IMG/VR virus record: IMGVR_UViG_3300032315_000747
Span: 17,900 to 81,899 of that record
From: a virus
Reading direction: 5' to 3' (one strand)
Length of the DNA stretch: 64,000 bases
The position numbers and the translations under genes are program-made. Shown here one piece after another: positions 1 through 8,812 of this stretch. Under the pieces are notes generated by a model that was not told the origin of the DNA, searched no databases, and was given only the letters and a program-made list of their open reading frames with translations. The number at the start of each line of letters is the position of its first letter. Position 1 is the stretch's first letter.

Positions 1-75
1 AAGCCAGTGAAGAATCAATGGGAAATTGATTTAGCACGATTTAAAGAACAGGCGACAACCAGTCGTCGTGGATAA
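1..75 (+). CDS. C-terminal end of an upstream protein (partial)
   Basis: An open frame runs in from the left edge and stops with TAA at 73-75, giving 24 residues that end in TTSRRG. It overlaps the GTG start of the next gene by 8 nt, as in a tight operon. The fragment is too short to identify. Its neighbours suggest a sugar-nucleotide enzyme, but nothing in the residues shows this. Confidence 0.5.
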   Translation, partial: KPVKNQWEIDLARFKEQATTSRRG

Positions 76-832
76 AGTAGTTGTCATCGTAACGGGAGGC
101 TTCGATCCACTGCATAGCGGGCATTTGAGTTATATCAATGCAGCGCGTGCATTGGGTGACATTCTCGTTGTGGGAATCAATAGTGATGAGTGGCTGATAC
201 GTAAGAAGGATCGGCCATTCATGTCACACCAAGAAAGATCGGCTATCATGGCAGCTTTACTGGGTGTAGATTATGTGTGGACATTCGATGATGCTGATGG
301 TAGCGGCAAAGATGCTATTCGAATAGCAAGAAATATGTTTCCAGATTCGAAACTAATCTTTGCTAACGGAGGCGACCGTACCATCGAAAATATTCCTGAA
401 ATGGATATAGATGATGACAACATCGAATTTGCATTTGGTGTTGGCGGCAGTAACAAAGCCAATAGTTCAAGTCAGTTACTACACGAATGGAAAGTACCCA
501 AAACAAATCGTAGCTGGGGATATTATCGAGTATTACACGACCAGCATCCCGGAGTGAAACTCAAAGAACTTGTAATCGATCCGGGCAAATGTTTGAGTAT
601 GCAGCGGCACAAAAATAGATCAGAACTGTGGTTTGTTGCAGAAGGGATAGCTCTGCTAAAAAGCCAAACTGATGTTCCAACAGTACATGAACGGTTTGAT
701 ATTATCAATGTTCCCAAAGATAGCTGGCACCAACTGGCAAACGCATCATCGGACAGTCCATTAAAGATCATCGAGATTCAATATGGCACAGAATGCAACG
801 AAGAAGACATAGAGAGAAAACATAATGCGTAA
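68..832 (+). CDS. Cytidylyltransferase-like protein fused to a cupin domain
   Basis: A 254-residue protein with a GTG start, since no ATG lies between the upstream stop and this codon. Residues 1-145 are a nucleotidyltransferase of the RfaE/TagD type: GGFDPLHSGH carries the HxGH-like nucleotide motif, followed by GINSD and NGGDR. Residues 150-254 look like the cupin domain of type II mannose-6-phosphate isomerases (PGKCLSMQRHKNRSELWFV). Such enzymes activate or isomerise sugar phosphates, so this one may make a nucleotide sugar for the two glycosyltransferases nearby. The substrate cannot be read from the sequence. It overlaps the next gene by 8 nt. Confidence 0.75.
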   Translation: MDKVVVIVTGGFDPLHSGHLSYINAARALGDILVVGINSDEWLIRKKDRPFMSHQERSAIMAALLGVDYVWTFDDADGSGKDAIRIARNMFPDSKLIFANGGDRTIENIPEMDIDDDNIEFAFGVGGSNKANSSSQLLHEWKVPKTNRSWGYYRVLHDQHPGVKLKELVIDPGKCLSMQRHKNRSELWFVAEGIALLKSQTDVPTVHERFDIINVPKDSWHQLANASSDSPLKIIEIQYGTECNEEDIERKHNA

Positions 833-2012
833 CCTATTCTACATGGGGCTTGAGGCCTATACCGCTCGTTACACACTACAACTTACAGACTGGAACAGTC
901 GGGTATTTCATGACCGTAAACTCAAGGTCGTTTATGTTCCCGGAACAACTCTAGGCAACAGTCAAAAGATTGTTGTCGGACAAGTACTAGATGCACATGG
1001 TCGCAGCTATTTTGCCATGAGTCAGATGATGAATCTGGTAGCGATGATGCAAAAAGGTGAAATTACTAACGAAGACGTAATCTACTTCGAAGATATGTTT
1101 CAGCCGGGCTTTGAGAGTCTTGGGTATATCTTGAATCAGGTCCCCGATAAGCTACGTCCGCGTATCTTTGTTCGTTGTCTTGCACAGACTATCGACCCAG
1201 ATGACTTTGTTCATGTCTGGGGCATGAACAAGTGGATGGGAAATTACGAACATATGGTTAATGACATCGTTTCTTTCTCTAAGGGTGCAATTCTCGCAAC
1301 CAGTGAAGAAATGGTCATGAACATGAAGATTGCAGGTTGGACTGCTCCTATCTATAATATCTCAGGACTTGCTTTTGGCAAGTATGAAGTTATTGGGCGA
1401 GTAGAAAAGATTAAGGCTTTTACTGATCGTCGTATGCGAGTTGTGTTCTCGGCCAGATGGGATCAGGAGAAGCAGCCAGACTTCTATATGGATTTGATTG
1501 AAGCATGGAGTGAAAGATATCCCAGTAAAGATGTTGAGTTCGTTGTTTGTAGTGGTAGTTCACTGAAGTCAAACAATGAAAGTTACATGGTCCGTACTCG
1601 TAAGATGCAAGATAGCGGCAAGCTGACTATCTACGAAAACCTCGAAAAGGATCAGTATTACGAGATTCTTAACGATAGTCGTGTAGTCTTCAATTGTGCA
1701 TTGCAAGATTGGGTCTCAAACACGGTAAGCGAAGCAGATGCATTAGGTTGTAACGTACTTTATCCAGCGTATCGCTCGTTCCCTGAAACATTCGCAAATG
1801 ATCATGAACGTCTCTATACGCCATGGTCGTTAGAAGATGCAGTCAATAAGTTGGATCCTCTTCTCAGGAAACCGCATCCAAATATGGGTAAAATCAGTGA
1901 CTGGACTAATAGTACTGTTGATCGCATCGTTGATATCATTGAAGGTAAAGGTGAAGGGTGGTTACGCATGTCAACTGACTATCGTAAGTATTCTAAGGAA
2001 GCAAAGTACTAA
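825..2012 (+). CDS. GT-B glycosyltransferase-like protein
   Basis: A 395-residue protein. The C-terminal half has the outline of a GT4-type donor-binding domain: [20 protein letters not shown] starts a Rossmann half, and an acidic stretch near [19 protein letters not shown] sits where GT4 enzymes hold the nucleotide sugar. The N-terminal half is less typical. It probably transfers a sugar to phage DNA, a virion protein or a glycan, but the acceptor is unknown. It overlaps the genes on both sides (8 nt and 1 nt), so it is cotranscribed with the cytidylyltransferase and guaC. Confidence 0.65.
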   Translation: MRNLFYMGLEAYTARYTLQLTDWNSRVFHDRKLKVVYVPGTTLGNSQKIVVGQVLDAHGRSYFAMSQMMNLVAMMQKGEITNEDVIYFEDMFQPGFESLGYILNQVPDKLRPRIFVRCLAQTIDPDDFVHVWGMNKWMGNYEHMVNDIVSFSKGAILATSEEMVMNMKIAGWTAPIYNISGLAFGKYEVIGRVEKIKAFTDRRMRVVFSARWDQEKQPDFYMDLIEAWSERYPSKDVEFVVCSGSSLKSNNESYMVRTRKMQDSGKLTIYENLEKDQYYEILNDSRVVFNCALQDWVSNTVSEADALGCNVLYPAYRSFPETFANDHERLYTPWSLEDAVNKLDPLLRKPHPNMGKISDWTNSTVDRIVDIIEGKGEGWLRMSTDYRKYSKEAKY

Positions 2013-3076
2013 TGCATATTGAAAACGAAATTCTGCTAGACTTTGGTGATGTGTTGATTCGGCCAAAAAGGTCAACACTAGCTAGCCGTAAAGAAGTACA
2101 TCTGCATCGAACCTATACATTTAAGCATAGCGGTCATGTTTGGAATGGTATCCCTATTATAGCTGCTAACATGGATGGTGTAGGCACCGTCGAAATGGCT
2201 TTGGCATTGCAAACTCAAGACATATTTACTTGCTTAACCAAAGATAATATTGAAATTCCCCATGGGTTAAATTCTGATAGATATGCTATCAGTACAGGCA
2301 CAAGTGATAAAGATTTTGAACGCTTGCAAATGCTATTAAACAAGCATCCTTATATTCATTTTATCTGCATTGATGTTGCTAACGGATATAGCGAACACTT
2401 TGGTGACTTTGTTGCTAAGGTTAGAAAAGAATACCCCGCTCATACAATCATTGCGGGCAATGTTGTTACCGCAGATATGACACAGGAGTTAATTTTACGT
2501 GGAGCAGATATTGTTAAGGTGGGCATCGGGCCTGGGAGCGTTTGCACAACTCGTATTCAAACTGGCGTTGGTTATCCTCAGCTTAGTGCTATTGTGGAGT
2601 GCAGTGATGCTGCTCACGGTCTTGGTGGCCATATCATCGCCGACGGAGGCTGCACCTGTCCAGGAGATGTTGCCAAGGCGTTCGGCGCCGGTGCAGATTT
2701 CGTGATGCTAGGTGGAATGCTTGCTGGCCACGACGAGGGCGGCGGAAAAATATTCAAACGCTGGGTAAAAACTGAATATTCTAGTGAACTAGGTAAACCC
2801 ATTCGCGATTGCGAATACCGAGTACAGTTCTATGGTATGAGTTCCGATTCGGCTATGCATAAGCATCACGGCAGTGTTGCTGACTATCGTAGTAGTGAAG
2901 GACGCACGGTAGAGATTCCTTATAAGGGTCCGGTAGAAGATACTGTTAAGGATATTCTGGGCGGGCTCCGTAGTACTTGCACTTACGTCGGAGCAAGTGA
3001 ACTTAAGCACCTTAGCAAATGCACAACCTTTGTTCGGGTAAATAAACAATTTAATGATATATACGTCAAGCGATAA
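2012..3076 (+). CDS. guaC: GMP reductase (IMP dehydrogenase/GMP reductase family)
   Basis: A 354-residue TIM-barrel enzyme about as long as E. coli GuaC. The active-site loop [11 protein letters not shown] carries the catalytic cysteine, followed by [10 protein letters not shown], the phosphate-binding [16 protein letters not shown] and [16 protein letters not shown]. No CBS domain is present, which favours GMP reductase over IMP dehydrogenase. The family reduces GMP to IMP with NADPH. Here it may retune the guanine pool that feeds FolE and deazaguanine synthesis (inference). The start overlaps the upstream stop as TAATG. Confidence 0.85.
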   Translation: MHIENEILLDFGDVLIRPKRSTLASRKEVHLHRTYTFKHSGHVWNGIPIIAANMDGVGTVEMALALQTQDIFTCLTKDNIEIPHGLNSDRYAISTGTSDKDFERLQMLLNKHPYIHFICIDVANGYSEHFGDFVAKVRKEYPAHTIIAGNVVTADMTQELILRGADIVKVGIGPGSVCTTRIQTGVGYPQLSAIVECSDAAHGLGGHIIADGGCTCPGDVAKAFGAGADFVMLGGMLAGHDEGGGKIFKRWVKTEYSSELGKPIRDCEYRVQFYGMSSDSAMHKHHGSVADYRSSEGRTVEIPYKGPVEDTVKDILGGLRSTCTYVGASELKHLSKCTTFVRVNKQFNDIYVKR

Positions 3077-3079
3077 ATA
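3072..3079 (+). promoter_or_regulatory. Late-type promoter box GATAAATA
   Basis: GATAAATA overlaps the guaC stop codon and lies about 80 nt before folE. It matches the late box seen at many genes here. Transcription from it would include the folded leader at 3085-3119. Confidence 0.45.
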
Positions 3080-3084
3080 ATAAT

Positions 3085-3119
3085 GTAGCACAAAGGCTAC
3101 AAAGTGAGAGTGACCTCTC
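3085..3119 (+). other. Folded leader upstream of folE
   Basis: Two short hairpins lie in the 80-nt leader of folE: GTAGC/GCTAC (3085-3089 with 3096-3100) and GAGAG/CTCTC (3106-3110 with 3115-3119, loop TGAC). A GTAT...ATAC pair follows near 3126-3140. No known riboswitch was recognised. Confidence 0.35.
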
Positions 3120-3158
3120 CGTTGGGTATTAACGTTAGATACTTTGAAAGGAAAACAT

Positions 3159-3839
3159 ATGTCTTTTAATAAAAATAAATGTGACCCCGAATTGGGTCGT
3201 CTCGTTCACGAACATCTTGTAAAGATGGGTGTTGAAACTCCCGCTATCGAAAACAATCTCAGCAGAACAGACAAAATTGAGATCATTGAACGCAAGTTTA
3301 AGGATATCATGGAAACCTTAGGGCTTGACCTAAGTGATGATAGTCTTATTGAAACTCCGAAGCGTGTTGCCAAAATGTATGTAGGTGAAATCTTTTGGGG
3401 CCTCGACTATGAAGCATTTCCCAAGTGTACTACAGTTGACAACAAGATGAAGTACAACGAGATGGTCGTTGAACGCAACGTGAATGTGCAATCTAACTGT
3501 GAGCATCATTTTATTGTAATCTCCGGTCTTGCTACTGTAGCATATGTACCAAACGAAAAGGTTCTTGGATTAAGCAAGATCAATAGGATAGTGGAATATT
3601 TCAGTAAGCGGCCTCAGATTCAAGAACGTCTTACTGAACAGGTATTTCACACTCTTTGCTACATTCTCGAAACCCAAGATGTTGCAGTCATGATTGATGC
3701 CCAGCACTATTGTGTCAAGTCACGCGGTGTAGAAGATACAGGGTCAAGCACGGTAACGTGTAAGCTGGGTGGTGGATTCAAGTCTGACCCTGCTGCTCGT
3801 GCAGAGTTTCTTAGTATCGCTCGCATGGGTAAGTGCTAA
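3159..3839 (+). CDS. folE: GTP cyclohydrolase I
   Basis: A 226-residue protein. ATG 3159 is chosen over an in-frame TTG 15 nt upstream because GAAAGG lies before it. FolE motifs are intact: NCEHHF with zinc-binding Cys and His, YVPNEKVLGLSKINRIVEYFS, QERLTEQV, and the late AQHYCVKSRGVEDTGSSTVT with the second zinc cysteine. The enzyme turns GTP into dihydroneopterin triphosphate, the first step to both folate and 7-deazaguanines. QueD and QueE follow within 2.6 kb, so it is read here as step one of a deazaguanine pathway. Confidence 0.93.
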   Translation: MSFNKNKCDPELGRLVHEHLVKMGVETPAIENNLSRTDKIEIIERKFKDIMETLGLDLSDDSLIETPKRVAKMYVGEIFWGLDYEAFPKCTTVDNKMKYNEMVVERNVNVQSNCEHHFIVISGLATVAYVPNEKVLGLSKINRIVEYFSKRPQIQERLTEQVFHTLCYILETQDVAVMIDAQHYCVKSRGVEDTGSSTVTCKLGGGFKSDPAARAEFLSIARMGKC

Positions 3840-3856
3840 CGGAATTTATCATATCA

Positions 3857-4069
3857 ATGGCCCAGCTAGACCTTCACAGCGTTAAGCACCAGGATGTTGA
3901 TCTGTTAGTGGAGAACTTCGTTCTAATGAACCAGAATGAGTTCCCACTAACTATCATCTGCGGTAACAGCATTAAAATGATTAAGCTGGTTGAGAATACG
4001 ATAAATAGGATTGGATGCGATGCAACTATGATCAGACATGGATTCATAGTTATTCAGCGTATCAAATAA
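3857..4069 (+). CDS. Small Smr-like protein
   Basis: A 70-residue protein from ATG 3857. An in-frame GTG at 3833, overlapping the folE stop, would add eight residues. It begins LDLHSVKHQDVDLLVENF and continues LTIICGNSIKMIKLV, which resembles the LDLHG...GxG core of Smr domains (nucleic-acid nicking or binding). The usual LDLHG glycine is a serine and the central GKG is GNS, so activity is doubtful. No strong ribosome site supports either start. Confidence 0.5.
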   Translation: MAQLDLHSVKHQDVDLLVENFVLMNQNEFPLTIICGNSIKMIKLVENTINRIGCDATMIRHGFIVIQRIK

Positions 4070-4094
4070 ACAGCGGTCTTGGCGTCATTCCCGC

Positions 4095-4123
4095 TTGACA
4101 AACTCTGCCGCCTATGTTATGCT
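4095..4123 (+). promoter_or_regulatory. Sigma70-type promoter before queD
   Basis: TTGACA (4095-4100), 17-nt spacer, TATGCT (4118-4123). The queD start is 19 nt downstream behind AGGAG. Confidence 0.8.
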
Positions 4124-4141
4124 AATATAGGAGATTAAAAT

Positions 4142-4645
4142 ATGGCAAATCAACCAGTAAGTTACAAGTACACGAGTACTAAAGAATATCATGATTCGTT
4201 TCCGTGCGCCTATCGTCAGTGGCGTGCTGATAGTCATTGTAATAACATTCATGGCTACAGTTTTTCCATGAAGTTCTACTTTGGAACCAACGACCTCGAT
4301 GTCCGCAACTGGTGTGCAGACTACGGTGGTATGAAGGAACTCAAGAAGATTCTAGAAGATCAGTTTGATCATACCTTGCTTGTCGCAGAAGATGATCCTG
4401 AACTTGAGATGTTCAAGTTGCTACAAGAAAAGAAGATGGCTAAGTTGACGATCCTTCCCAAGTTGGGTTGCGAGAGTCTTGCTGATATGCTATACAAGTA
4501 TATCAATGGTGTCTACATTCCTGAAATGTGGGGACAAGGTGAAGCCGATCGTCTTTGGTGTTACAGGGTTGAGGTAAGAGAAACGCAAAGTAATATGGCC
4601 TTTCGTGAAGGCCACAGATGTTGGAATGAGGATCTGTTAGGGTAA
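4142..4645 (+). CDS. queD: QueD-like 6-carboxytetrahydropterin synthase (variant)
   Basis: A 167-residue member of the 6-pyruvoyl-tetrahydropterin synthase/QueD family, which turns dihydroneopterin triphosphate into 6-carboxytetrahydropterin. The core SHCNNIHGYSF aligns with the family CxxxHGH motif, with catalytic Cys33 and His37. FDHTLL and the final VEVRET with its glutamate are also present. The canonical second histidine of HGH is Tyr39, and the early AxH zinc site reads CAYRQW, so two of three usual zinc ligands are replaced. It follows its own sigma70-type promoter and AGGAG. Confidence 0.85.
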   Translation: MANQPVSYKYTSTKEYHDSFPCAYRQWRADSHCNNIHGYSFSMKFYFGTNDLDVRNWCADYGGMKELKKILEDQFDHTLLVAEDDPELEMFKLLQEKKMAKLTILPKLGCESLADMLYKYINGVYIPEMWGQGEADRLWCYRVEVRETQSNMAFREGHRCWNEDLLG

Positions 4646-4651
4646 GACGTA

Positions 4652-5200
4652 ATGGGCAAAGAGATACATTTCAACAACGTCAATGAACTTGTTCATAACA
4701 TCATAAGACAGATTACGGTAGACCAGTTTCGACCTGATTATGTTGTAGGCATTACCAGAGGAGGATTAGTTCCTGCTCTAATGATTAGCCATTATTTGAA
4801 TATTCCAATGCATACACTAAAAGTAAGTTTGCGTAGCGATCCCCCTGATACCGAACAAAATGCCTGGATGTCCGAAGATGCATTTGGGTATGTTTCGTCG
4901 GATGATCGCCCTATCATAAAGAGTCGTTGGGATACAAAAAAGCGTAAAAATATCCTGATCGTGGATGACATCAACGATAGCGGCGCGACCTTTGATTGGG
5001 TTAAACAAGATTGGATTAATAGCTGCTTCCCGGATCAAAAAGAAGCTTGGGATTCAGTCTGGAATCATAATGTGAAGTTTGCTGTTTTGGTAGATAACGA
5101 AGCAAGTGACTTTGGAGGTATCGACTACTTCGGGGAATCTATAAACAAGATTGAAGATCCGGTCTCTATTCGATTTCCTTGGGAGCGGTGGTGGAAGTAA
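4652..5200 (+). CDS. Type I phosphoribosyltransferase
   Basis: A 182-residue protein with the PRPP-binding signature ILIVDDINDSGAT near residues 100-112 and the early VVGITRGGLVPALM loop typical of purine phosphoribosyltransferases. These join a base to PRPP-derived ribose 5-phosphate. The base could be hypoxanthine, xanthine or guanine, or a deazapurine given the neighbours (inference). It is 6 nt after queD and shares TAATG with the next gene. Confidence 0.8.
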   Translation: MGKEIHFNNVNELVHNIIRQITVDQFRPDYVVGITRGGLVPALMISHYLNIPMHTLKVSLRSDPPDTEQNAWMSEDAFGYVSSDDRPIIKSRWDTKKRKNILIVDDINDSGATFDWVKQDWINSCFPDQKEAWDSVWNHNVKFAVLVDNEASDFGGIDYFGESINKIEDPVSIRFPWERWWK

Positions 5201-5610
5201 TGAATGTCGTTCCATTGCGAGACGATCTAATGGTTCAGCAACAGATCACATCTGAGTGGCAACATATGGTAGGGGTGATCATGTTGAACCAGACTCATAG
5301 ATTGTTGGTAAAAAGGGTCCTTCCTGAATTCTTATCTAGATGGGACACATGTGAGAAGTTCTTGGCAAGTACGAGCGAAGAAGTATACGAAGTTATACGT
5401 CCACTTGGACTAGTCGCCGTTCGGGAAAACCGAATTAGAAGGATGTCCAATCAATACTTGACATGGGACAAGAGTGATGCTACAGTTCTTTATGGTATAG
5501 GAAAGTATGGCAGTGATAGTTATGAGATTTTCTTTAAGAACAACTATGCTGTACAACCTACTGATAAAGAATTAGTGCGATACTTAAGAGAAGAATGCAT
5601 AGATGCATAA
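5200..5610 (+). CDS. MBD4-like mismatch-specific DNA glycosylase (HhH-GPD)
   Basis: A 136-residue protein that resembles the glycosylase domain of eukaryotic MBD4. It has MVGVIMLNQT (first helix), RPLGLVAVRENRI, the helix-hairpin-helix LYGIGKYGSDSYEIF (residues 97-111) and QPTDKELVRYL, where Asp122 sits at the catalytic aspartate position. MBD4 removes T or U mispaired with G. It is smaller than bacterial MutY or Nth and has no iron-sulfur cluster cysteines. ATG 5200 overlaps the upstream stop (TAATG) behind a purine-rich stretch; a longer TTG start at 5179 is less likely. Confidence 0.75.
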   Translation: MNVVPLRDDLMVQQQITSEWQHMVGVIMLNQTHRLLVKRVLPEFLSRWDTCEKFLASTSEEVYEVIRPLGLVAVRENRIRRMSNQYLTWDKSDATVLYGIGKYGSDSYEIFFKNNYAVQPTDKELVRYLREECIDA

Positions 5611-5776
5611 TAAAATTGTGAATTATATAGATGCTAAGAATGGTAGGCATTTGTATTCTATTCCTTTCTACGATCCAGATAACTTATATGAAGGTTGGTT
5701 TTACAAATCGGGCGACAAATATAAGACATATGAAGAATATCTAAAAGAACGAGACAATGACGCAAATCAAGGTTAG
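5603..5776 (+). CDS. Small hypothetical protein (57 aa)
   Basis: A 57-residue frame that begins inside the end of the glycosylase gene (8-nt overlap) and ends 20 nt inside queE, filling an otherwise empty 146-nt gap. It is rich in Tyr, Lys and Asp (YDPDNLYEGWFYKSGDKYKT). No family was recognised. The tight overlaps at both ends argue that it is translated. Confidence 0.6.
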   Translation: MHNKIVNYIDAKNGRHLYSIPFYDPDNLYEGWFYKSGDKYKTYEEYLKERDNDANQG

Positions 5777-6611
5777 TGAACTATTTTATTCTATTCAGGG
5801 TGAAGGCAGGTATCAAGGCGTACCTAGCATTTTCCTAAGAACGTTTGGCTGCAACTTCACGTGTGGAGGATTTGGCATGCCTAAGGGAGAAACATCTGTT
5901 GAACGGAAAAAGGTCGACCCGAAAGTTTACAAAGATTACGATTCTCTCCCGCTCGTCACCACTGGTTGCGATTCTTACGCCTCATGGGACCCTCGCTTCA
6001 AGCATCTCTCTCCTAGCAAGGACATTGATACCATTGTTGATGACATCATAGAATTACTACCGTTTAAAGAATGGCGAGAAGAACATCTTGTCATCACCGG
6101 AGGAGAACCACTACTTGGATGGCAGCGAGCTTTCCCAAAACTCTTGAGTCATCCTAAGATGAAGGGTCTCAAAGAGATTACTTTTGAGACTAATGGTACA
6201 CAGGAACTTTCACCTGAGTTCGCACACTATCTTGAAGACTGGAGCTGGCCAGAAGTATATCCGGGATTTGAACGAGAAATTACTTTTAGCGTCAGTCCTA
6301 AGTTAAGTTGTTCCGGTGAGTCTCATAAAAGTGCGATCAAACCTAAGGTTGTGCGTGAATATGAGGAATTTGGCTATGCATACCTCAAGTTTGTGATTGC
6401 TACAGAAGAAGATGCGCAGGAAGCTCTTGAAGTAACTAAGCTCTATCGTGATGAAGGTTTTGAAGGGCCTGTATATTTCATGCCCGTCGGTGGAGTAGAG
6501 AGTGTATATCAATTGAACAACCGTACAGTTGCCGAGTTAGCGATGAAGTATGGGATCAGATATAGTGACAGGCTTCACATTCCTCTTTGGGGTAATCGAT
6601 GGGGAACGTAA
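5757..6611 (+). CDS. queE: QueE-like 7-carboxy-7-deazaguanine synthase (radical SAM, variant cluster motif)
   Basis: A 284-residue radical-SAM protein. FYSIQGEGRYQGVPSIFLR is the QueE N-terminal signature, and VITGGEPLL and ITFETNGT are further SAM-binding motifs. QueE makes 7-carboxy-7-deazaguanine from carboxytetrahydropterin. The cluster cysteines are spread out: GCNFTC gives Cys32 and Cys36, but the third appears to be Cys71 in TTGCDSYASW, so the spacing is CX3CX34C rather than the usual compact CX3CX2C. No QueC gene lies in the window, so the visible pathway stops at this product. Confidence 0.85.
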   Translation: MTQIKVSELFYSIQGEGRYQGVPSIFLRTFGCNFTCGGFGMPKGETSVERKKVDPKVYKDYDSLPLVTTGCDSYASWDPRFKHLSPSKDIDTIVDDIIELLPFKEWREEHLVITGGEPLLGWQRAFPKLLSHPKMKGLKEITFETNGTQELSPEFAHYLEDWSWPEVYPGFEREITFSVSPKLSCSGESHKSAIKPKVVREYEEFGYAYLKFVIATEEDAQEALEVTKLYRDEGFEGPVYFMPVGGVESVYQLNNRTVAELAMKYGIRYSDRLHIPLWGNRWGT

Positions 6612-6620
6612 AGGTAAAAT

Positions 6621-7964
6621 ATGAATACCTATAACAAACGTATTGGATTTCTAGTCAGTTCTCAGACCTTGATTCCGCACGGTGGAATAGGACAGTTCGC
6701 TAAGAGTTTCTGCGAATTGATGGATAGTCATGGAATTAAAGTAGATATCATCACCGACAAAGCTCCGCAAGGACTCAGTACCGAGTTCTTAGAATCATTC
6801 GATGCTACCGTTATTTATCCAGACATCCCACTCAAGTATACTGATCATAGTGCTATCTTTATGTATGAAGATAGTTTCTGCTATGAAAGAATGGCTAACT
6901 TCCGTAATGCTATCGTTAAAGCATTCACTACCAACATCTATGACGTACTAGTATGTAATACCTATGAAGCGATTCAAGTCGCAAGTACTATGGGACTTGA
7001 CGAATGTGTACAGGTCATCGCATATACTCATCTTGAGAGTCAAATTTTCAAAGATACAAAGAATCCATTCTTTCATAGCACTAATGAGATGATGCGATTA
7101 CAGTTGCAGATGAATAATATCACTATCGGTACGCAAAGCAAGTTCAATGAACTTCAGTTCGATGGTATGGCTACGCATCTTCCTATTCCAGTGACTGAGA
7201 AAGAATTACTAAATCAGTACGTCAACCCCAGGGAAGGTGTGTTGTTCATCGGACGTTGGGAAGAGGGAAAGAATCCTGAGTTGTTTATCGATCTGATCGA
7301 GCAGACTAAATTGCCAGCTAAGGTAATGACAAGTGCAACTGGTGCTAAGAAGTTCGAAGAACGATTGAAAAAGATCAATGCTACTTATGAGATCAAGGTG
7401 GGCATCATCGGCAAAGAGAAGGTAGACTTCATCACCGGTGCAAGAGTAGCATTTAATCCTAGCACAGTTGAAAGCTATGGCATGGCGTTCTATGAGCAAA
7501 CTATGCAATTGCCTACTTTCTGTTTGGAGAATCAACGCTGGACCCGAAACTTTTCTTCTCAGTTTTTCTTCGAAACCGACAAGAAAAACATGGCAGATGA
7601 TGTACAGCAGACATATGAGATGTTCGATACCGCCGAATCATGGTACGGTAAGGGAGCATTGGTAAATGCGAATCAGATCGAAAGCCAAGTGTTTCACAAG
7701 TGGAATCAGTGTTTCAATTCATTCAAACCAAAAACGTCTAATAGCAATACAGCTAAGATTTGTAAAGAAACTTCTATTAAGTATGCAGATTTTATCGATG
7801 GGTTGAATCGCGGTCTTCTGTGCATCGATGATATCAAGTCGGTGTTGATGAACAAGAATAAGTTTAGAGTGATTTATACAGATACTAATACATATCTGAC
7901 TAAGGAACCTAACTTTGAACCATCTGAAGAAATGGTTGGATTAGGATTATTCGAGGGACTATGA
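6621..7964 (+). CDS. GT-B glycosyltransferase-like protein
   Basis: A 447-residue protein. The N-terminal HGGIGQFAKSFCELM is the glycine-rich acceptor-domain loop of GT4 enzymes. GVLFIGRWEEGKNPELFIDL opens the donor domain, and FNPSTVESYGMAFYEQTMQ carries the E-x7-E-like nucleotide-sugar site (E, S, Y, G, E). It is clearer than the glycosyltransferase at 825-2012. It overlaps the epimerase start as ATGA, so the two are coexpressed. The acceptor is unknown. Confidence 0.75.
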   Translation: MNTYNKRIGFLVSSQTLIPHGGIGQFAKSFCELMDSHGIKVDIITDKAPQGLSTEFLESFDATVIYPDIPLKYTDHSAIFMYEDSFCYERMANFRNAIVKAFTTNIYDVLVCNTYEAIQVASTMGLDECVQVIAYTHLESQIFKDTKNPFFHSTNEMMRLQLQMNNITIGTQSKFNELQFDGMATHLPIPVTEKELLNQYVNPREGVLFIGRWEEGKNPELFIDLIEQTKLPAKVMTSATGAKKFEERLKKINATYEIKVGIIGKEKVDFITGARVAFNPSTVESYGMAFYEQTMQLPTFCLENQRWTRNFSSQFFFETDKKNMADDVQQTYEMFDTAESWYGKGALVNANQIESQVFHKWNQCFNSFKPKTSNSNTAKICKETSIKYADFIDGLNRGLLCIDDIKSVLMNKNKFRVIYTDTNTYLTKEPNFEPSEEMVGLGLFEGL

Positions 7965-8812
7965 AAAAGATATTAGTAACAGGATGTTCCGGCTATATTG
8001 GATCACATCTTTGTAAATTGCTTGAGAAAGAGTACGAAGTATATGGACTTGATATCAGGCAGCCATTGCATCCAGTCAAGGAATTCTTTCAGCTTGACAT
8101 TAATCGTCCGTTCAACATTGAACAAGAATTCGATTCAGTAGTGCATCTTGCAGCACTTGTAAATGTAGGCGAGAGCGAAAGTATGCCTATTCAGTATTAT
8201 ATTACTAATCTGAATGGGACGATGAATGTAATCAATAAAGTGAAGACACGGAACTTTATTTTTGCGTCGACCGGTGCAGCAGATCATTGCGAGAGTGCAT
8301 ATGGAATCTCGAAACGAGCAGCAGAAGATGTAGTTCGGGAATATTGTACCCAGCATAAGACTATGCCATATACAATTTTTAGATTCTATAATGTGATCGG
8401 TTCATCAGGTTATCCTCCTACTAACCCAGACGGATTGATGTACAATCTGATGAAGGCTGCTGACACCAAAGAGTTTACTGTTTTCGGTGATGATTATGAT
8501 ACCCCAGACGGTACCTGCATTCGAGATTATGTTCACGTAGATGAAGTATGTGAAGCAATCAAGATGGCTATCGAGCAACCTGCCAATAAAGTAGAATGTT
8601 TAGGGCATGGTGTAGGATATTCGGTACTGGAAATCTTTGAGAAATTTGAAATGGTAAACGCAGAAACCATTTATTCTGATGATGACGAAGAAGGCATCAA
8701 GATAAAGATTGGACCCCGCAGAAAAGGGGACATCTCTTGTAGCGTACTAGAAGAAGTGTCCCCTTATATGAAAAATTTGTATTCGTTTACCGAGTTGTTG
8801 AAACTTTACTAA
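7961..8812 (+). CDS. NAD-dependent nucleotide-sugar epimerase/dehydratase (GalE-like SDR)
   Basis: A 283-residue extended short-chain dehydrogenase. It has the NAD loop TGCSGYIGSHL, the VVHLAALVNVGES strand, a YGISK active site giving Tyr-x3-Lys, and FRFYNVIG. GalE-type members interconvert UDP-sugars. It is shorter than E. coli GalE (338 residues). It ends the + strand cluster, meets the GP88-like gene tail to tail with a 4-nt overlap, and may supply the glycosyltransferases. Confidence 0.85.
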   Translation: MKKILVTGCSGYIGSHLCKLLEKEYEVYGLDIRQPLHPVKEFFQLDINRPFNIEQEFDSVVHLAALVNVGESESMPIQYYITNLNGTMNVINKVKTRNFIFASTGAADHCESAYGISKRAAEDVVREYCTQHKTMPYTIFRFYNVIGSSGYPPTNPDGLMYNLMKAADTKEFTVFGDDYDTPDGTCIRDYVHVDEVCEAIKMAIEQPANKVECLGHGVGYSVLEIFEKFEMVNAETIYSDDDEEGIKIKIGPRRKGDISCSVLEEVSPYMKNLYSFTELLKLY

